From Hyperoodon ampullatus (Eukaryota; Chordata; Mammalia; Artiodactyla; Ziphiidae), in contig OX457063.1 in NCBI GenBank assembly GCA_949752795.1, positions 68,719,783 to 68,783,782 on the forward strand: a DNA stretch of 64,000 nucleotides. Direction: 5' to 3'. Shown here piece by piece: positions 43,301-58,300 of this stretch. The translations under genes were made by a program, and so were the position numbers. The stretch's first letter is position 1. Each line of letters opens with the position of its first letter. The notes under the pieces were generated by a model that saw only the letters and a list, made by a program, of their open reading frames with translations, searched no databases and was not told where the DNA came from.

Positions 43301-46300
43301 TATTCTCCTCCTAGTTCTCTTCATTTTTTCATACTATACATCCCACTTTTGTGTATATAGTAGCATCCCTCTTTCAACTTCAGACTTCTGAAAACCACTA
43401 ACCCAGAATTTTTTCTGAAAGATCTCTTGAGTAGATAAAGTGGTTTTCACCAAAAATAAACAGAAGCACAAAACAATAAGAACAACAAAAACTTGGGTGT
43501 GGAAGACAACCCTCACTTAGCACCTCTGACCCTTCTTTATGTGGTCTAACTTCCTGGATGACGGATTCACCTGACAGCAGGGGGAACGTTCAACTGCTGT
43601 CAGAGAAGGGACTGCTTTAAGAGCCCCAAGATCATCTTTGTTTCTTCTTAGACTGAATAACAACATATATACTACTTCAAAGTCATCAAGAATATAGCAT
43701 AAGGTATAATAATACTTCAAAGAAAATTTCTATAATAGTCATTATATGCATAATTCACAATTGCCAAATATTGGAAAAAATCCACATGCCCACTAACTGG
43801 ACAATCAAAGCGTGATATAGCCGTGCAAAGGAATACTACTCTCACTAATAAAAAGGAAAATATTACAGACACATGTAGAGATATGGACGAACCTCAAAAA
43901 CATTATGCTAAGTGAAAGAAAAGGCAAAATTATAGAGGCAGAAAGCAGATCGGTGGTTGTCTGGGGTTGAAAATGGGAGTGGGAATTTTTTGGGGTGCTA
44001 GCAGTATCTTAAAATTCAATTGTGGGGCTTCCCTGGTGGTGCAGTGGTTGAGAGTCCGCCTGCCGATGCAGGGGACACGGGTTTGTGCCCCAGTCCGGGA
44101 AGATCCCACATGTCGCGGAGCGGCTGGGCCCGTGAGCCATGGCCACTGAGCCTGCGCGTCCGGAGCCTGTGCTCCGCAACGGGAGCGGCCACAACAGTGA
44201 GAGGCCCGCGTACCGCCAAAAAAAAAAAAAAAAAAAAAAAAAAATTCAATTGTGGGTCTGATATCACTGAGCCCCTGAATCTACGACAGCAGCCAACTAC
44301 CTCCTGACTATTTTGAAGGCAAAGTATTTGAGTAGCCTCCATAACTTCAACTATTCTCTCTTTCTTGCTGCTAAAACCGTTCCTAACTAGTAGGGGGATC
44401 TCATGAAACCCAAGGCCAAAATTGAAACAACCTTGACCTAACCTCTTGATATCAACTGCATCCAACGACCTAACAGAGCCTGCAGTCCAACCTCCCTTGA
44501 CCATGCTGATTTCACTCCTATATTGTGTATTTCATAATATACTACTCATTTTCTATCTTGCTTCTGAAAAATAAAGATGCATTTACCGGTTTAAAAAAAT
44601 TCAATTGTGGGGATGGCTATGCAACTAGATGGATTTATTAAAACTTGTCAAGGTGTACACTTAAAATACGTGAATTTTTGTGGTATGCAAACTATACCTC
44701 GATAAAGCTGTTAAAAGTATTTCTGTCATGAGTGGTTAACGTAAACGACTTTGGTGATGTGAAGAGGTATGATTATCTACCGAGATAATTCATGCACATG
44801 ATAAGTTGGGTTTTTTTTCCTCAGCAACAATACTAGAAAATGAAGTGGTAAAGGAGGCATTTCCCATGGTTTGAGAAGTTTTACCAGGTCACATTCACAA
44901 ATCTATCTCTGTGACACACAGAGACATGATGGCTTTACCTCATTCAGAATGTCTGAAGCTCGCTTTGCCTTTTCCATTTCTAAGGACCCAAAAGGTACCC
45001 AGCCGCAACCTTTCATCCAGCTATTGTAGTCAGCTTTGTATTGGACCTAAAACACCAAGAGAAAGGTTACATTTCTTTACTCAGCATCATCCTTCTTCGT
45101 AAAATCATTAACATTTTCCCAAAAAGAATGCTTTTAAGATTTCTGACCAGTTTCCTTATTCCATACATTGAGGTTATTTTAAACATTTCCTTGGGGAGAG
45201 ATTTTAACAGCCCTTAGGTTTTCACTGTTCTTTCTAGTTGGCATATGTTCTACTTCATCCTTGTTTCCAAAGTATGTGGAATTATAATTCCAATCTGCTA
45301 AATTCAAAGCTGTATTTCAAAGAATAAATGAAATTGTTATATTTAGATCATCAAACGTGAGATGTTTGCTCACTAGAATATATTATGTATTATGTTTCTA
45401 TGGTCCGATTATAACTGAAGGCCATATTGTAGGTGGATAATTTTGCTCATTTTCTGATAAGACTTGATAGTAGTTATTTGTATTAAGTGTTTACACATAT
45501 TGCCCTTCATGTGTAATGGTAAGCTTAGGAGTGTTTCTACCTTGGCTAACAACACACTTTAATATAGTTGTATTCAATAATTTGCTTATGGAGAGCAGTT
45601 AGCATTTGGAATCGGACCTATCTGGGAGACAGTTACTTGATGCTATTAAAATAATGACCTACTCCTGTTGTCTGGCTATAGGTGATACCTAAAACATGTA
45701 CTCTAGATACAAAATTCAGATGATTGTTCTTTAGTGTGGGCCTTCGAACTGGAATGAAAAATCAAGAAACCATTGGTTCCTGCCTTTGAAAAACCTATGA
45801 TCTATTTGGGAGGAAGAAACATAACAAAATGAAACAAATAAGATAATAATGCTTAAAATAGAATTTTTAGTGATAAGAATGTAAAATTGTGCAGCTGCTA
45901 TGGAAAGTAGTACAGCAATTCCTCAAAAAATTAAAAATAGAACTACCAAATCATCCAGAAATTCTACTTCTGGGTATATACTCAAAAGAATTGAAAGCAG
46001 GATCTTGAAGATATTCATACATCCATGTTCACTGTGGCATTAGTCACAATAGCCAGAAGGTGGAAGCAACCCAAATGTTCACTGACAGATGAATGGATAA
46101 CCCAAATGTATACACATAGAATGGAATAGAATTCAGCCTCAAAAAGGAAGGAAATTCTGACACATACTATAACATGGATGAACCTTGAGGACATTATGCT
46201 AAGTGAAATAAACCAGTCACAAAAGGACAAGCACTGCATAATTCCATTGATACGAGGTCTTTAGAGTAGTCCAACTCACAGAGACAGAAAGTAGAAGGGT

Positions 46301-49300
46301 GGTTAACAGGGACTGAGGGGAAGAGGAAATGGGGAGTTGTTTAATGTGCAGAGAGTTGCATTTTTCCAAGACAAAAAAGTTCTGGAGATTGGTTGCACAA
46401 CAATGGGAATGTAACTAACTGCTGCTGAACTGTACAATCAAAACTGGTAAAGATGGCAAATATTATGTCTATATTACCATTTAAAAAAATAGAATTGTTA
46501 GGATAAAGTATTCAATTGTATAGCTCAGACAAATTAATTTGCCTAAAGAAGTTTTGATCTGCAGGAAAAAAACCTAGCTATTATAAAAAGTAATGCTATA
46601 AATAATATATTTTATTTTCAGACAAGATAGCAATCTATACAAAAAATTATTGATAATGATGAATGTGATAATTATGATAATGGTGATGATGATAATAGTG
46701 AATGTTTACTGAGAATTCACCAGGGCCCAGCACCATGCTAAGAGTATTTTGAATGCATTTAAATAATGAAAACAATTCTTTTGTATTATTCCAATTTTGC
46801 AGGAGGACTCTAAACTCAGGAAGGTTGATCACTTTCCCAAAAGGAAACTGGGATGGGGTGCTTGCCAGACCCAGGCCTCTCTAACTCTGAGAGGCGTGCT
46901 CTCATAGAATCCCAAGGATAATTTTCCCATTACATACTTGCTACATACAGAAGACAATGCAGATACTTCTGAGAATCGCCAAAAAATCACTCAACTTAGA
47001 AATCCTTTTCAGTTTCTACCTTAAAAAGAGGGAATAGAGAAAATCTGGTTACTCACATCACTCTGCAGTGCATAAGCCTTCTTGGCAAGGTCCATGTTAA
47101 TGCTGTCCAGCGGGTAGCTGTAATTGTGTAAGAGGTGCTTATAGTCCACATCACTGGCAATTGCCTGAGATTTCTTAGCTTGAGTCACTTGGAGCATATC
47201 AAGAGGTGCCGTGTAGATAGTTTTTGACTTTTCATAGTTTTTACGATATTCATGCTGTGAATAGGAAATTACCATTTATTAGCACAAATCTTCAATGGAT
47301 TTCCAGAAAAGCACAGAGATCTCTCATAAACAACAAATACAAGATAGAGATTTTTTTCCTTCTAGTTAGTTACTTTTTTCCTAAAATGTGATCATATGTT
47401 TCACATCATTGAAACCGCCCCTCCCAAAAATCATGGGCAGATGCATGAACAGATCTTCTCAAATCTTTGTTTAGATCAAAGAGGAACTGTTAGACAGTAG
47501 GAATGGGCCACAGCTTCTGATTCAGCCAGCTATTATTTTATTTTAAAACAGGGCTTTTCAAGGACCACTAGCAAGCATGATTTCTGCTAAGGTAATCTAA
47601 CCTTGGAAGAGTATTCCATTAAAGAAGTATTTTTTAAACTGTCAAAAATCACTTGACAATCATTTCATACTTCTGATTTTATAAAATGACTCCTTCATAA
47701 ATAGAGCTGTACACTTGACTTCTTGACTTTTCTAAAGTCATCTTTAAGTGAATAGTTACTGATTTTTCAACCTGACTATTCTACTTTGGACAACAGATAA
47801 GCCCCACTGAGAACCCCAGAGGTTTTTCCATACTAAGTTTAATTTTGGTAACAATTTAAAAGAAGTTTCAGATTTCAGCAGTTATAAGACCTCAAAGGAG
47901 AAAAATTTATGAAACTGAGCCACTGAAGTAACGTTGACCCTTATGTACAGTGTTCTCATAAACCAAATGTCCTGACTGGCCTCAGAAGGCACTTTCATCG
48001 GTTGGTTTTCTGGAATGGTTAGACAGGGTGTTAATTAGGTCAAAGTCCCAGCTTCATCACGTCTGCTCACCAATTACCTTAAAAGAGAGAAAAATTCTGA
48101 CCCAGAATTTTTCCTTTAGGAAGATTCTAAACCTATTATATCTCCCTATAATCACATAAGCTCTAAAGACAGTGATCCAAGCTAGCAAGTATAGATGTGC
48201 ATTATAAATCTCCTGCAGAAATTCCTTTTACAAATAATCCAATCTTTTAACTTTCTTAGGGAATATAGTCTTCCGTCTAAAACATCATGGGTAGTCAGTT
48301 TCACAGAATAAATTCGTCTCTTAATTGTAAAATCTAGGCCCTGGTTTATGAAAATAAAATATGGAAACTTTCTGATGGCATGCAAGAACACTGAAAAAAA
48401 TAAAGACAGTTTGTCTTTATTAGAAATAAATGGATAAAGCAATGTTGCAATAGCAGTTGGTGTGTGGAAGTGTTTTTGACTAAATTGTTTTGACCCTTTT
48501 GTTCAAGTTCAGATAAGCTCACACATGCCTGCACATATAAAAGGTTGTCAAAGATCCAAATGGCTTTATTTATTTTTATTTTTATCTATTTATTTATTTG
48601 GTCCCACCGAGTGGCCTGTGGGATCCCAGTTCCCCAGCCAGAGATGGAACCTGTGCCCCCCTGCAGTGGAAGCATGGAGTCTTAACCACTGGACCACCAG
48701 GGAATTCCCTACTGATTTATTTTTTTATTGAAGTATAGTTGATTTACAATATTAGTTTCAGGTAGACAGCATAGTAATTCAGTATTTTTACAGATTATGC
48801 TCCATTAAAAGTTATTACAAGATAATGGCTATAATTCCCTGTGTTGTACAATATAACCTAATTGCTTATCTATTTTATGCATAACAGTTTGTGTCTCTTA
48901 ATCCCATACCCCTATCTTGCCTCTCTCTCCTTCCCTCTCCCTACTGGTAACTATCAATTCAAGTTTGTTTCTATAACTGTGTCTGTCTCTGTTTTGTTAT
49001 ATATGTTCATTTGTTTTATTTTTTAGATTCCACATATAAGTGATATCATACAGTATTTGTCTTTCTCCGTCTGACTTATTTTACAAGCATAATATTCTCT
49101 AGGTACATCCACACTGCTGCAAATGGCAGAATTTCACTCATTTATGGCTGAGTGATACTTGATTGTATATATATACCACATATTCTTTATCCATTTTTCT
49201 GTTGATGGATGCTTAGGTTGCTTCCATATCTTGGCTACTGTAAATAATGCTGCTACAAATACTGGGGTACATGTTTCTTTTTGAACTAGTGTTTTCGTCT

Positions 49301-52300
49301 TTTCTGGATATATGCCCAGGAGTGGAACTGCTGGATCATATGGTAGCTCTATTTTTAGTTTTTTAAGGAACCTCCATACTGTTTTCCATAGTGGCTGCAC
49401 CAATTTACACACCCATCAACAGTGAAGGAGGGTTCCCTTTTCTCTACATCCTTGCCAACATTTGCTATTGGTATTTTGATGATATAGCCATTCTGACGGG
49501 GATGAGGTGATATCTCATTGTTGTTTTGATTTGTATTTCTCTAAAAATTAGCAATGCTGAGCGTCTTTTCATGAGACTGTTAGCCACCTGTATGCCTTCT
49601 CTGGAAAAATGTCTATTCGAGTCTTCTGCCCATTTTCTTTTTTGTTTTTTTGATTGTTTGCTTTCTTGATACTGAGCTGCATGAGCCATTTATATAGTCT
49701 GGATGTTAACCCCTTGTTGGCCATATCATTTGCAAATATGTTCTATTTCATAGATTGTCTCTTCATTTTGTTGACAGTTTCCTTTGCTGTGCAAAAGATT
49801 TTAAGTTTAATTAGGTCACATTTTTTCTGTTTGTTTTAATTTCTTTTGCCTTATGAGACAGATCCAAAAAAATATTGCCAAGATCTACGTCAAGGAGTGT
49901 TCTGCCTATGTTCCCTTCTAGGAGTTTTATGGTTTCAGGTCTTTAATTGATCTTGAGTTTATTTTTGTATATGGAGTTCTAATCTCATTCTTTTACATGT
50001 AGCTGTCCAGTTTTCCCAGCACCACTTATTGAAGACACTGTCTTTTCTCCATTGTATATTCTTGCCTCCTTTGTCATAGTTTAATTGACCATAGGCACGT
50101 GAATTTATTTCTGGGCTCTCTATTCTGTTCCATTGATCTCTGTGTCTGATTTTGTACAGGACTATGCTGTTTTGATTTCTGTAGCTTTGTAATATAGTCT
50201 GAAGTTTGGAAGCATAATACCTCCAGCTTTGTTCTGTCTTCTCAAGATTGGTTTGGCTATTCAGGATCTACTGTGGTTCCATATAAGTTTTAGAATTATT
50301 TGTTCTAGTTCTGTGAAAAATGTTATGGGTATTTTGATATGGATTGCATAACATCTGTAGACTTCTTTGGGTTGTATGGGTTTTTTTTTTTTTTTGCGTT
50401 ACGCGGGCCTCTCACTGTTGTGGCCTCTCCCTTTGCGGAGCACAGGCTCCAGACGCGCAGGCTCAGCAGCCATGGCTCACAGGCCTAGCCGCTCCGCAGC
50501 ATGTGGGATCTTCCCGGACCGGGGCATGAACCTGTGTCCCCTGCATCGGCAGGCGGACTCTCAACCACTGCGCCACCAGGGAAGCCCTGTATGGGCATTT
50601 TAACAACATTAATTCTTCTAATCCATGACAACGGGATATCTTTCCATTGTTTTGTATCACCTTCAATTTTCTTCATCAATGTCTTATAGTCTTCAGAGTA
50701 CTGGTATTTTACCTCCTTCGTTAAATTTATTCCTATTTTACACTCCCATTTACCACTGCAACAAAAAGAATAAAATACCTAGGAATAAACCGACCTCGGG
50801 AGACAAAAAGCCTGTATGCGGAAAACTACAAGACACTGATGAAAGAAATTAAAGATGATACCAATAGATGGAGAGATATACCATGTTCTTGGATTGGAAG
50901 AATGAATATTGTGAAACTGACTATACTACCCAAAGCAATCTACAGATTCAATGCAATCCCTATCAAATTACCTATGGCATTTTTTTACGGAGCTAGAACA
51001 AATCATCTTAAAATTTGTATGGAGACACAAAAGACCCTGAATAGCCAAAGCAGTCTTGAGGGGAAAAAAACGGAGCCGGAGAGTGAGCCAGAGTCCCCGA
51101 AGAGGCTGCTCCTTTAACCCTGTCCTGTCTGAGCGAAGAACAGTCGCCCTCCGGCGACCTACACGCAGAGGCGGGGCCAAATCCAAAGCTGAGACCCAGG
51201 AGCTGTGAGAACAAAGAAGAGAAAGGGAAACCTCTCCCAGCAGCCTCAGAAGCAGCGGATTAAAGCTCCACAATCAACTTGATGTACCCTGCATCTGTGG
51301 AATACATGAAGAGACAACAAATCATCCCAAATTGAGGAGCCAGGAGTCAGTGCTGTGCCTCTGAGGTGGGAGAGCCAACTTCAGGACACTGGTCCACAAG
51401 AGACCTCCCAGCTCCACATAATATCAAATGGCGAAAATCTTCCAGAGATCTCCATCTCAACACCAGCACCCAGCTTCACTCAACGACCAGCAAGCTACAG
51501 TGCTGGACACCCTATACCAAACAACTAGCAAGACAGGAACACAATGCCACCCATTAGCAGAGAGGCTGCCTAAAATCATAAAAAGTCCGCAGACACCCCA
51601 AAACACACCACCAGACGTGGGCCTGCCCACCAGAAAGACAAGATCCAGCCTCATCCACCAGAACACAGGCACTAGTCCCCTCCACCAGGAAGCCTACACA
51701 ACCCACTAAACCAACCTTAGCCACTGGGGACAGACACCAAAAACAACGGGAACTACGAACCTGCAGCCTGCAAAAAGGAGACCCCAAACACAGTAACATA
51801 AGCAAAATGAGAAGACAGAAAAACACACAGCAGGAGAAGGAGCAAGATAAAAACCCACCAGACCTAACAAATGAAGAGGTAATAGGCAGTCTACCTGAAA
51901 AAGAATTCAGAATAATGATGGTAAAGATGATCCAAGAGTCTATTTCCAAGATCCAAAATCTTGGAAATAGAATAGACAAAATGCAAGAAACAGTTAACAA
52001 GGACCTAGAAGAACTAAAGATGAATCAAGCATCGATTAAAAACACAATAAATGAAATAAAAAGTACTCTAGATGGGATCAATAGCAGAATAACTGAGGCA
52101 GAAGAACGGATAAGTGAGGTGGAAGATAAAATAGTGGAAATAACTGCTGCAGAGCAAAATAAAGAAAAAAGAATGAAAAGAACAGAGGACAGTCTCAGAG
52201 ACCTCTGGGACAACATTAAATGCACCAACATTCGAATTATAGGGGTTCCAGAAGAAGAAGAGAAAAAGAAAGGGACTGAGAAAATATTTGAAGAGATTAT

Positions 52301-55300
52301 AGTTGAAAACTTCCCTAATATGGGAAAGGAAATAGTTAATCAAGTCCAGAAGGCACAGAGAGTCCCATACAGAATAAATCCAAGGAGAAATATGCCAAGA
52401 CACATATTAATCAAACTGTCAAAAATTAAACACAAAGAAATCATATTAAAAGCAGCAAGGGAAAAACAACAAATAACACACAAGGGAATCCCCATCAGGA
52501 TAACAGCTGATCTCTCAGCAGAAACTCTACAAGCCAGAAGGGAGTGGCAGGACATAATTAAAGTGATGAAGGAGAAAAACCTGCAACCAAGATTACTCTA
52601 CCCAGCAAGGATCTCATTCAGATTTGATGGAGAAATTAAAACGTTTACAGACAAGCAAAAGCTGAGAGAGTTCAGCACCACCAAACCAGCTTTACAACAA
52701 ATGCTAAAGGAACTTCTCTAGGCAAGAAACACAACAGAAGGAAAAGACCTACAATAACGAACCCAAAACAATTAAGAAAATGGGAATAGGAACATACATA
52801 TCGATAATTACCTTAAATGTAAATGGACTAAATGCTCCCACCAAAAGACACAGATTGGCTGAATGGATACAAAAACAAGACCCATATATATGCTGTCTAC
52901 AAGAGACCCACTTCAGACCTAGAGACACATACAGACTGAAAGTAAGGGGATGGAAAAAGATATTCCATGCAGATGGAAACCAAAAGAAAGCTGGAGTAGT
53001 AATTCTCATATCAGACAAAATAGACTTTAAAATAAAGACTACTAGAAAAGACAAAGAAGGACACTACATAATGATCAAGGGATCGATCCAAGAAGAAGAT
53101 ATAACAATTGTAAATATTTATGCACCAAACATAGGAGCACCTCAATACATAAGGCAAATACTAACAGCCATAAAAGAAGAAATCAACAGTAACACAATCA
53201 TAGTAGGGGACTTTAACACCCCACTTTCACCAATGGACAGATCATCCAAAATGAAAATAAATAAGGAAACACAAGCTTTAAATGATACATTAAACAAGAT
53301 GGACTTAATTGATATTTATAGGACATTCCATCCAAAAACAACAGAATACACTTCCTTCTCAAGTGCTCATGGAACATTCTCCAGGATAGATCATATCTTG
53401 GGTCACAAATCAAGCCTTGGTAAATTTAAGAAAATTGAAATTGTATCAAGTATCTTTTCCAACCACAATGCTATGAGACTAGATATCAATTACAGGAAAA
53501 GAGCTGTAAAAAATACAAACACATGGAGGCTAAACAATACACTACTTAATAACGAAGTGATCACTGAAGAAATCAGAGGAAATTAAAAAATACCTAGAAA
53601 CAAATGACAATGGAGACACGACGACCCAAAACCTATGGGAGGCAGCAAAAGCAGTTCTAAGAGGGAAGTTTATAGCAATACAATCCCACCTTAAGAAACA
53701 GGAAACATTTCGAGTAAACAACCTGACCCTGCACCTAAAGCAATTAGAGAAAGAAGAACAAAAACATCCCAAAGTTAGCAGAAGGAAAGAAATCATAAAA
53801 ATCACATCAGAAATAAATGAAAAAGAAATGAAGGAAACGATAGCAAAGATCAATAAAACTAAAAGCTGGTTCTTTGAGAAGATAAACAAAATTGATAAAC
53901 CATTAGCCAGACTCATCAAGAAAAAAAGGGAGAAGACTCAAATCAATAGAATTAGAAATGAAAAAGGAGAAGTAACAACTGACATTGCAGAAATACAAAA
54001 GATCATGAGAGATTACTACAAGCAACTCTATGCCAATAAAATGGACAACCTGGAAGAAATGGACAAATTCTTAGAAATGCACAACCTGCCAAGACTGAAT
54101 CAGGAAGAAATAGAAAATATGAACAGACCAATCACAAGCACTGAAATTGAAACTGTGATAAAAAATCTTCCAACAAACAAAAGCCCAGGACCAGATGGCT
54201 TCACAGGCGAATTCTATCAAGCATTTAGAGAAGAACTAACACCTATCCTTCTCAAACTCTTCCAAAATATAGCAGAGGGAGGAACACTCCCAAACTCATT
54301 CTACGAGGCCACCATCTCCTTGATACCAAAACCAGACAAGGATGTCACAAAGAAAGAAAACAACAGGCCAATATCACTGATGAACATAGATGCAAAAATC
54401 CTCAACAAAATACTAGCAAACAGAATCCAACAGCACATTAAAAGGATCATACACCATGATCAAGTGGGGTTTATTCCAGGAATGCAAGGATTCTTCAATA
54501 TACGCAAATCAATCAACGTGATACACCATATTAACAAATTGAAGGAGAAAAACCATATGATCATTTCAATAGATGCAGAGAAAGCTTTCGACAAAATTCA
54601 ACACCCATTTATGATAAAAACCCTGCAGAAAGTAGGCATAGAGGGAACTTTCCTCAACATAATAAAGGCCATATATGACAAATCCACAGCCAGCATCGTC
54701 CTCAATGGTGAAAAACTGAAACCATTTCCACTGAGATCAGGAACAAGACAAGGTTGCCCACCCTCACCACTCTTATTCAACATAGTTTTGGAAGTTTTAG
54801 CCACAGCAATCAGAGAAGAAAAGGAAATAAAAGGAATCCAAATTGGAAAAGAAGAAGTAAAGCTGTCACTGTTTGCAGATGACATGATACTATACATAGA
54901 GAATCCTAAAGATGCTACCAGAAAACTACTAGAGCTAATCAATGAATTTGGTAAAGTTGCAGGATACAAAATTAATGCACAGAAATCTCTGGCATCCCTA
55001 TATACTAATGATGAAAAATCTGAAAGTGAAATCAAGGAAACACTCCCATTTACCATTGCAACAAAAAGAATAAAATATCTAGGAATAAACCTACCTAAGG
55101 AGACAAAAGACCTGTATGCAGAAAATTATAAGACACTGATGAAAGAAAATAAAGATGTTACAAATAGATGGAGAGATGTACCATGTTCTTGGATTGGAAG
55201 AATCAACATTGTGAAAATGACTCTACTACCCAAAGCAATCTACAGATTCAGTGCAATCCCTATCAAACTACCACTGGCATTTTTCACAGAACTAGAGCAA

Positions 55301-58300
55301 AAAAATTTCACAATTTGTATGGAAACACAAAAGACCTCGAATAGCCAAAGCAATCTTGAGAACGAAAAATGGAGCTGGAGGAATCAGGCTCCCTGACTTC
55401 AGACTATACTACAAAGCTACAGTAATCAAGACAGTATGGTACTGGCACAAAAACAGAAAGATAGATCAATGGAACAGGATAGAAAGCCCAGAGATAAACC
55501 CACGGACATATGGTCACCATATCTTTGATAAATGAGGCAGGAATGTACAGTGGAGAAAGGACAGTCTCTTCAATAAGTGGTGCTGGGAAAACTGGATAGG
55601 GACATGTAAAAGTATGAGATTAGATCACTCCCTAACACCATACACAAAAATAAGCTCAAAATGGATTAAAGACCTAAATGTAAGGCCAGACACTATCAAA
55701 CTCTTAGAGGAAAACATAGGCAGAAGACTCTATGACGTAAATCACAGCAAGATCCTTTTTGACCCACCTCCTAGAGAAATGGAAATAAAGACAAAAATAA
55801 ACACATGGGACCTAATGAAACTTCAAAGCTTTTGCACAGCAAAGGAAACCATAAACAAGACCAAAAGACAACCCTCAGAATGGGAGAAAATATTTGCAAA
55901 TGAAGCAACTGACAAAGGATTAATCTCCAAAATTTATAAGCAGCTCATGCAGCTCAATAACAAAAAAACAAACAACCCAATCCAAAAATGGGCAGAAGAC
56001 CTAAATAGACATTTCTCCACAGAAGATATACAGACTGCCAACAAACACATGAAAGGATGCTCAACATCTTTACTCATTAGAGAAATGCAAATCAAAACTA
56101 CAATGAGATATCATCTCACGCCAGTCAGAATGGCCATCATCAAAAAATCTAGAAACAATAAATGCTGGAGAGGGTGTGGAAAAAAGGGAACACTCTTGCA
56201 CTGCTGGTGGGAATGTGAATTGGTACAGCCACTATGGAGAACGGTATGGAGGTTCCTTAAAAAACTACAAATAGAACTACCATATGACCCAGCAATCCCA
56301 CTACTGGGCATATACCCTGAGAAAACCATAATTCAAAAAGAGACATGTACCAAAATGTTCATAGCAGCCCTATTTACAATAGCCCGGAGATGGAAACAAC
56401 CTAAGTGTCCATCATCAGATGAATGGGTAAAGAAGATGTGGCACATGTATACAATGGAATATTACTCAGCCATAAAAAGAAACGAAATTGAGCTATTTGT
56501 AATGAGGTGGATGGACCTAGAGCCTGTCATACAGAGTGAAGTAAGTCAGAAAGAGAAAGACAAATACTGTATGCTGACACATATACATGGAATTTAAGAA
56601 AAAAAAATGTCATGAAGAACATAGGGGTAAGACAGGATAAAGACACAGACCTACTAGAGAATGGACTTGAGGATATGGGGAGGGGGAAGGGTAAGTTGTG
56701 ACAAAGCGAAAGAGAGGCATGGACATATATACACTACCAAACGTAAGGTAGATAGCTATTGGGAAGCAGCCACATAGCACAGGGAGATCAGCTAGGTGCT
56801 TTGTGACTGCCTGGAGGGGTGGGATAGGGAGGGTGGGAGGGAGACACAAAAGGGAGGGGATATAGGAACATATGTATATGTATAACTGATTAAATTTGTT
56901 ATAAAGCAAAAAATTAAAAAGAAAAAAATAAATTAAAAAAAAAAATGGAGCTGGAGGAATCAGACTCCCTGACTTCAGACTATACTACAAAGCTCCAGTA
57001 ATCAAGACAATATGGTACTGGCACAAAAGCAGAAACATAGATCAAGGGAACAAGATAGAAAGCCCAGAGATAAACCCACGTACTTATGGTCAACTAATCT
57101 ATGACAAAGGAGGCAAAGATATACAATGGAGAAAAGACAGTCTGTTCAAGAAGTGGTGCTGGGAAAACTGGACAGCTACATGTAAAACAATGAAATTAGA
57201 ACACTCCCTAACACCATACACAAAAATAAAGTTAAAATGGATTAGAGACCTAAATGTAGGACCGGACACTATAAAACTCTTAGAGGAAAACACAGGAAGA
57301 ACACTCTTTGACATAAATCACAGCAAGATCTTTTTTGATCCACCTCCTAGAGAAATGGAAATAAAAACAAAAATAAACAAATGGGACCTAATGAAACTTC
57401 AAAGCTTTTGCACAGCAAAGGAAACCATAAACAAGACGAAAAGACAACCCTCAGAATGGGAGAAAATATTTGCAAACGAATCAACAGACAAAGCATTAAT
57501 CTCCAAAATATATAAACAGCTCATGCAGCTCCATATTAAAGAAACAGGGGCTTCCCTGGTTGCACAGTGGTTGAGAGTCTGCCTGTCAATGCAGGGGACA
57601 CGGGTTCGTGCCCCGGTCTGGGAGGATCCCACATGCCGTGGAGCAGCTGGGCCCGTGAGCCATGGCTGTTGAGCCTGCGCATCCGGAGCCTGTGCTCCAC
57701 AACGGGAGAGGCCACAACAGTGAGAGGCCCACATACCGCAAAAAAAAAAAAAAAAAAGAAAAGAAACAAACAACCCAGTCGAAAAATGGGCAGAAGACCT
57801 AAATAGACATTTCTCCAAAGAAGACATACAGATGGCCAAGAAGCACATGAAAAGCTGCTCAACATCACTAATTATTAGAGAAATACAAATCAAAACTACA
57901 ATGAGGTATCACCTCACACCAGTTAGAATGAGCATCGTCAGAAAATGTACAACCAACAAATGCTGGAGAGGATGTGGAGAAAAGGGAACCATCTTGCCCT
58001 GCTGGTGGGAATGTAAATTGATACAGCCACTATGGAGAACGGTATGGAGGTTCCTTAAAAACTAAAAATAGAAATACCATATGATCCATTAATCCCACTA
58101 CTGGGCATATACCCAGAGAAAACCATAATTCAAAAAGACACATGCACCCCAATGTTCATTGCAGCACTGTTTACAATAGCCAGGTCATGGAAGCAACCTA
58201 AATGCCCATCGACAGACGAATGGATAAAGATGTGGTACATATACACAATGGAATATTACTCAGCCATAAAAAGGAACGAAATTGAGTCATTTGTTGAGAT

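Larger units (their letters stand above)
43745..44715 (+). mobile_element. LINE-1 3' fragment split by two later insertions
   Basis: L1 sequence runs from 43745 to about 44026 ('ctaactggacaatcaaagcg' through 'tggttgtctggggttgaaaa') and resumes at about 44612 to 44715 ('gatggctatgcaactagatg', 'tatacctcgataaagctgtt'). The gap holds a SINE and a retrocopy. It lies in the intron between e5 and e6. Confidence 0.85.
51081..56945 (+). mobile_element. Young near-full-length LINE-1 (innermost layer)
   Basis: About 5.9 kb with a GC-rich 5' UTR (51081-51806), ORF1, ORF2, a 3' UTR (56598-56930) and an A-rich tail. Imperfect direct repeats of about 17 bases, reading aaaaaaa(c/t)ggagc(c/t)gga, lie at 51064-51080 and 56939-56955. 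It sits in the middle-layer L1 in the same orientation, and antisense to nebulin. ORF1 is intact and ORF2 is broken, so it cannot move on its own. The 5' UTR may be slightly truncated; I cannot tell without a consensus. Confidence 0.92.
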
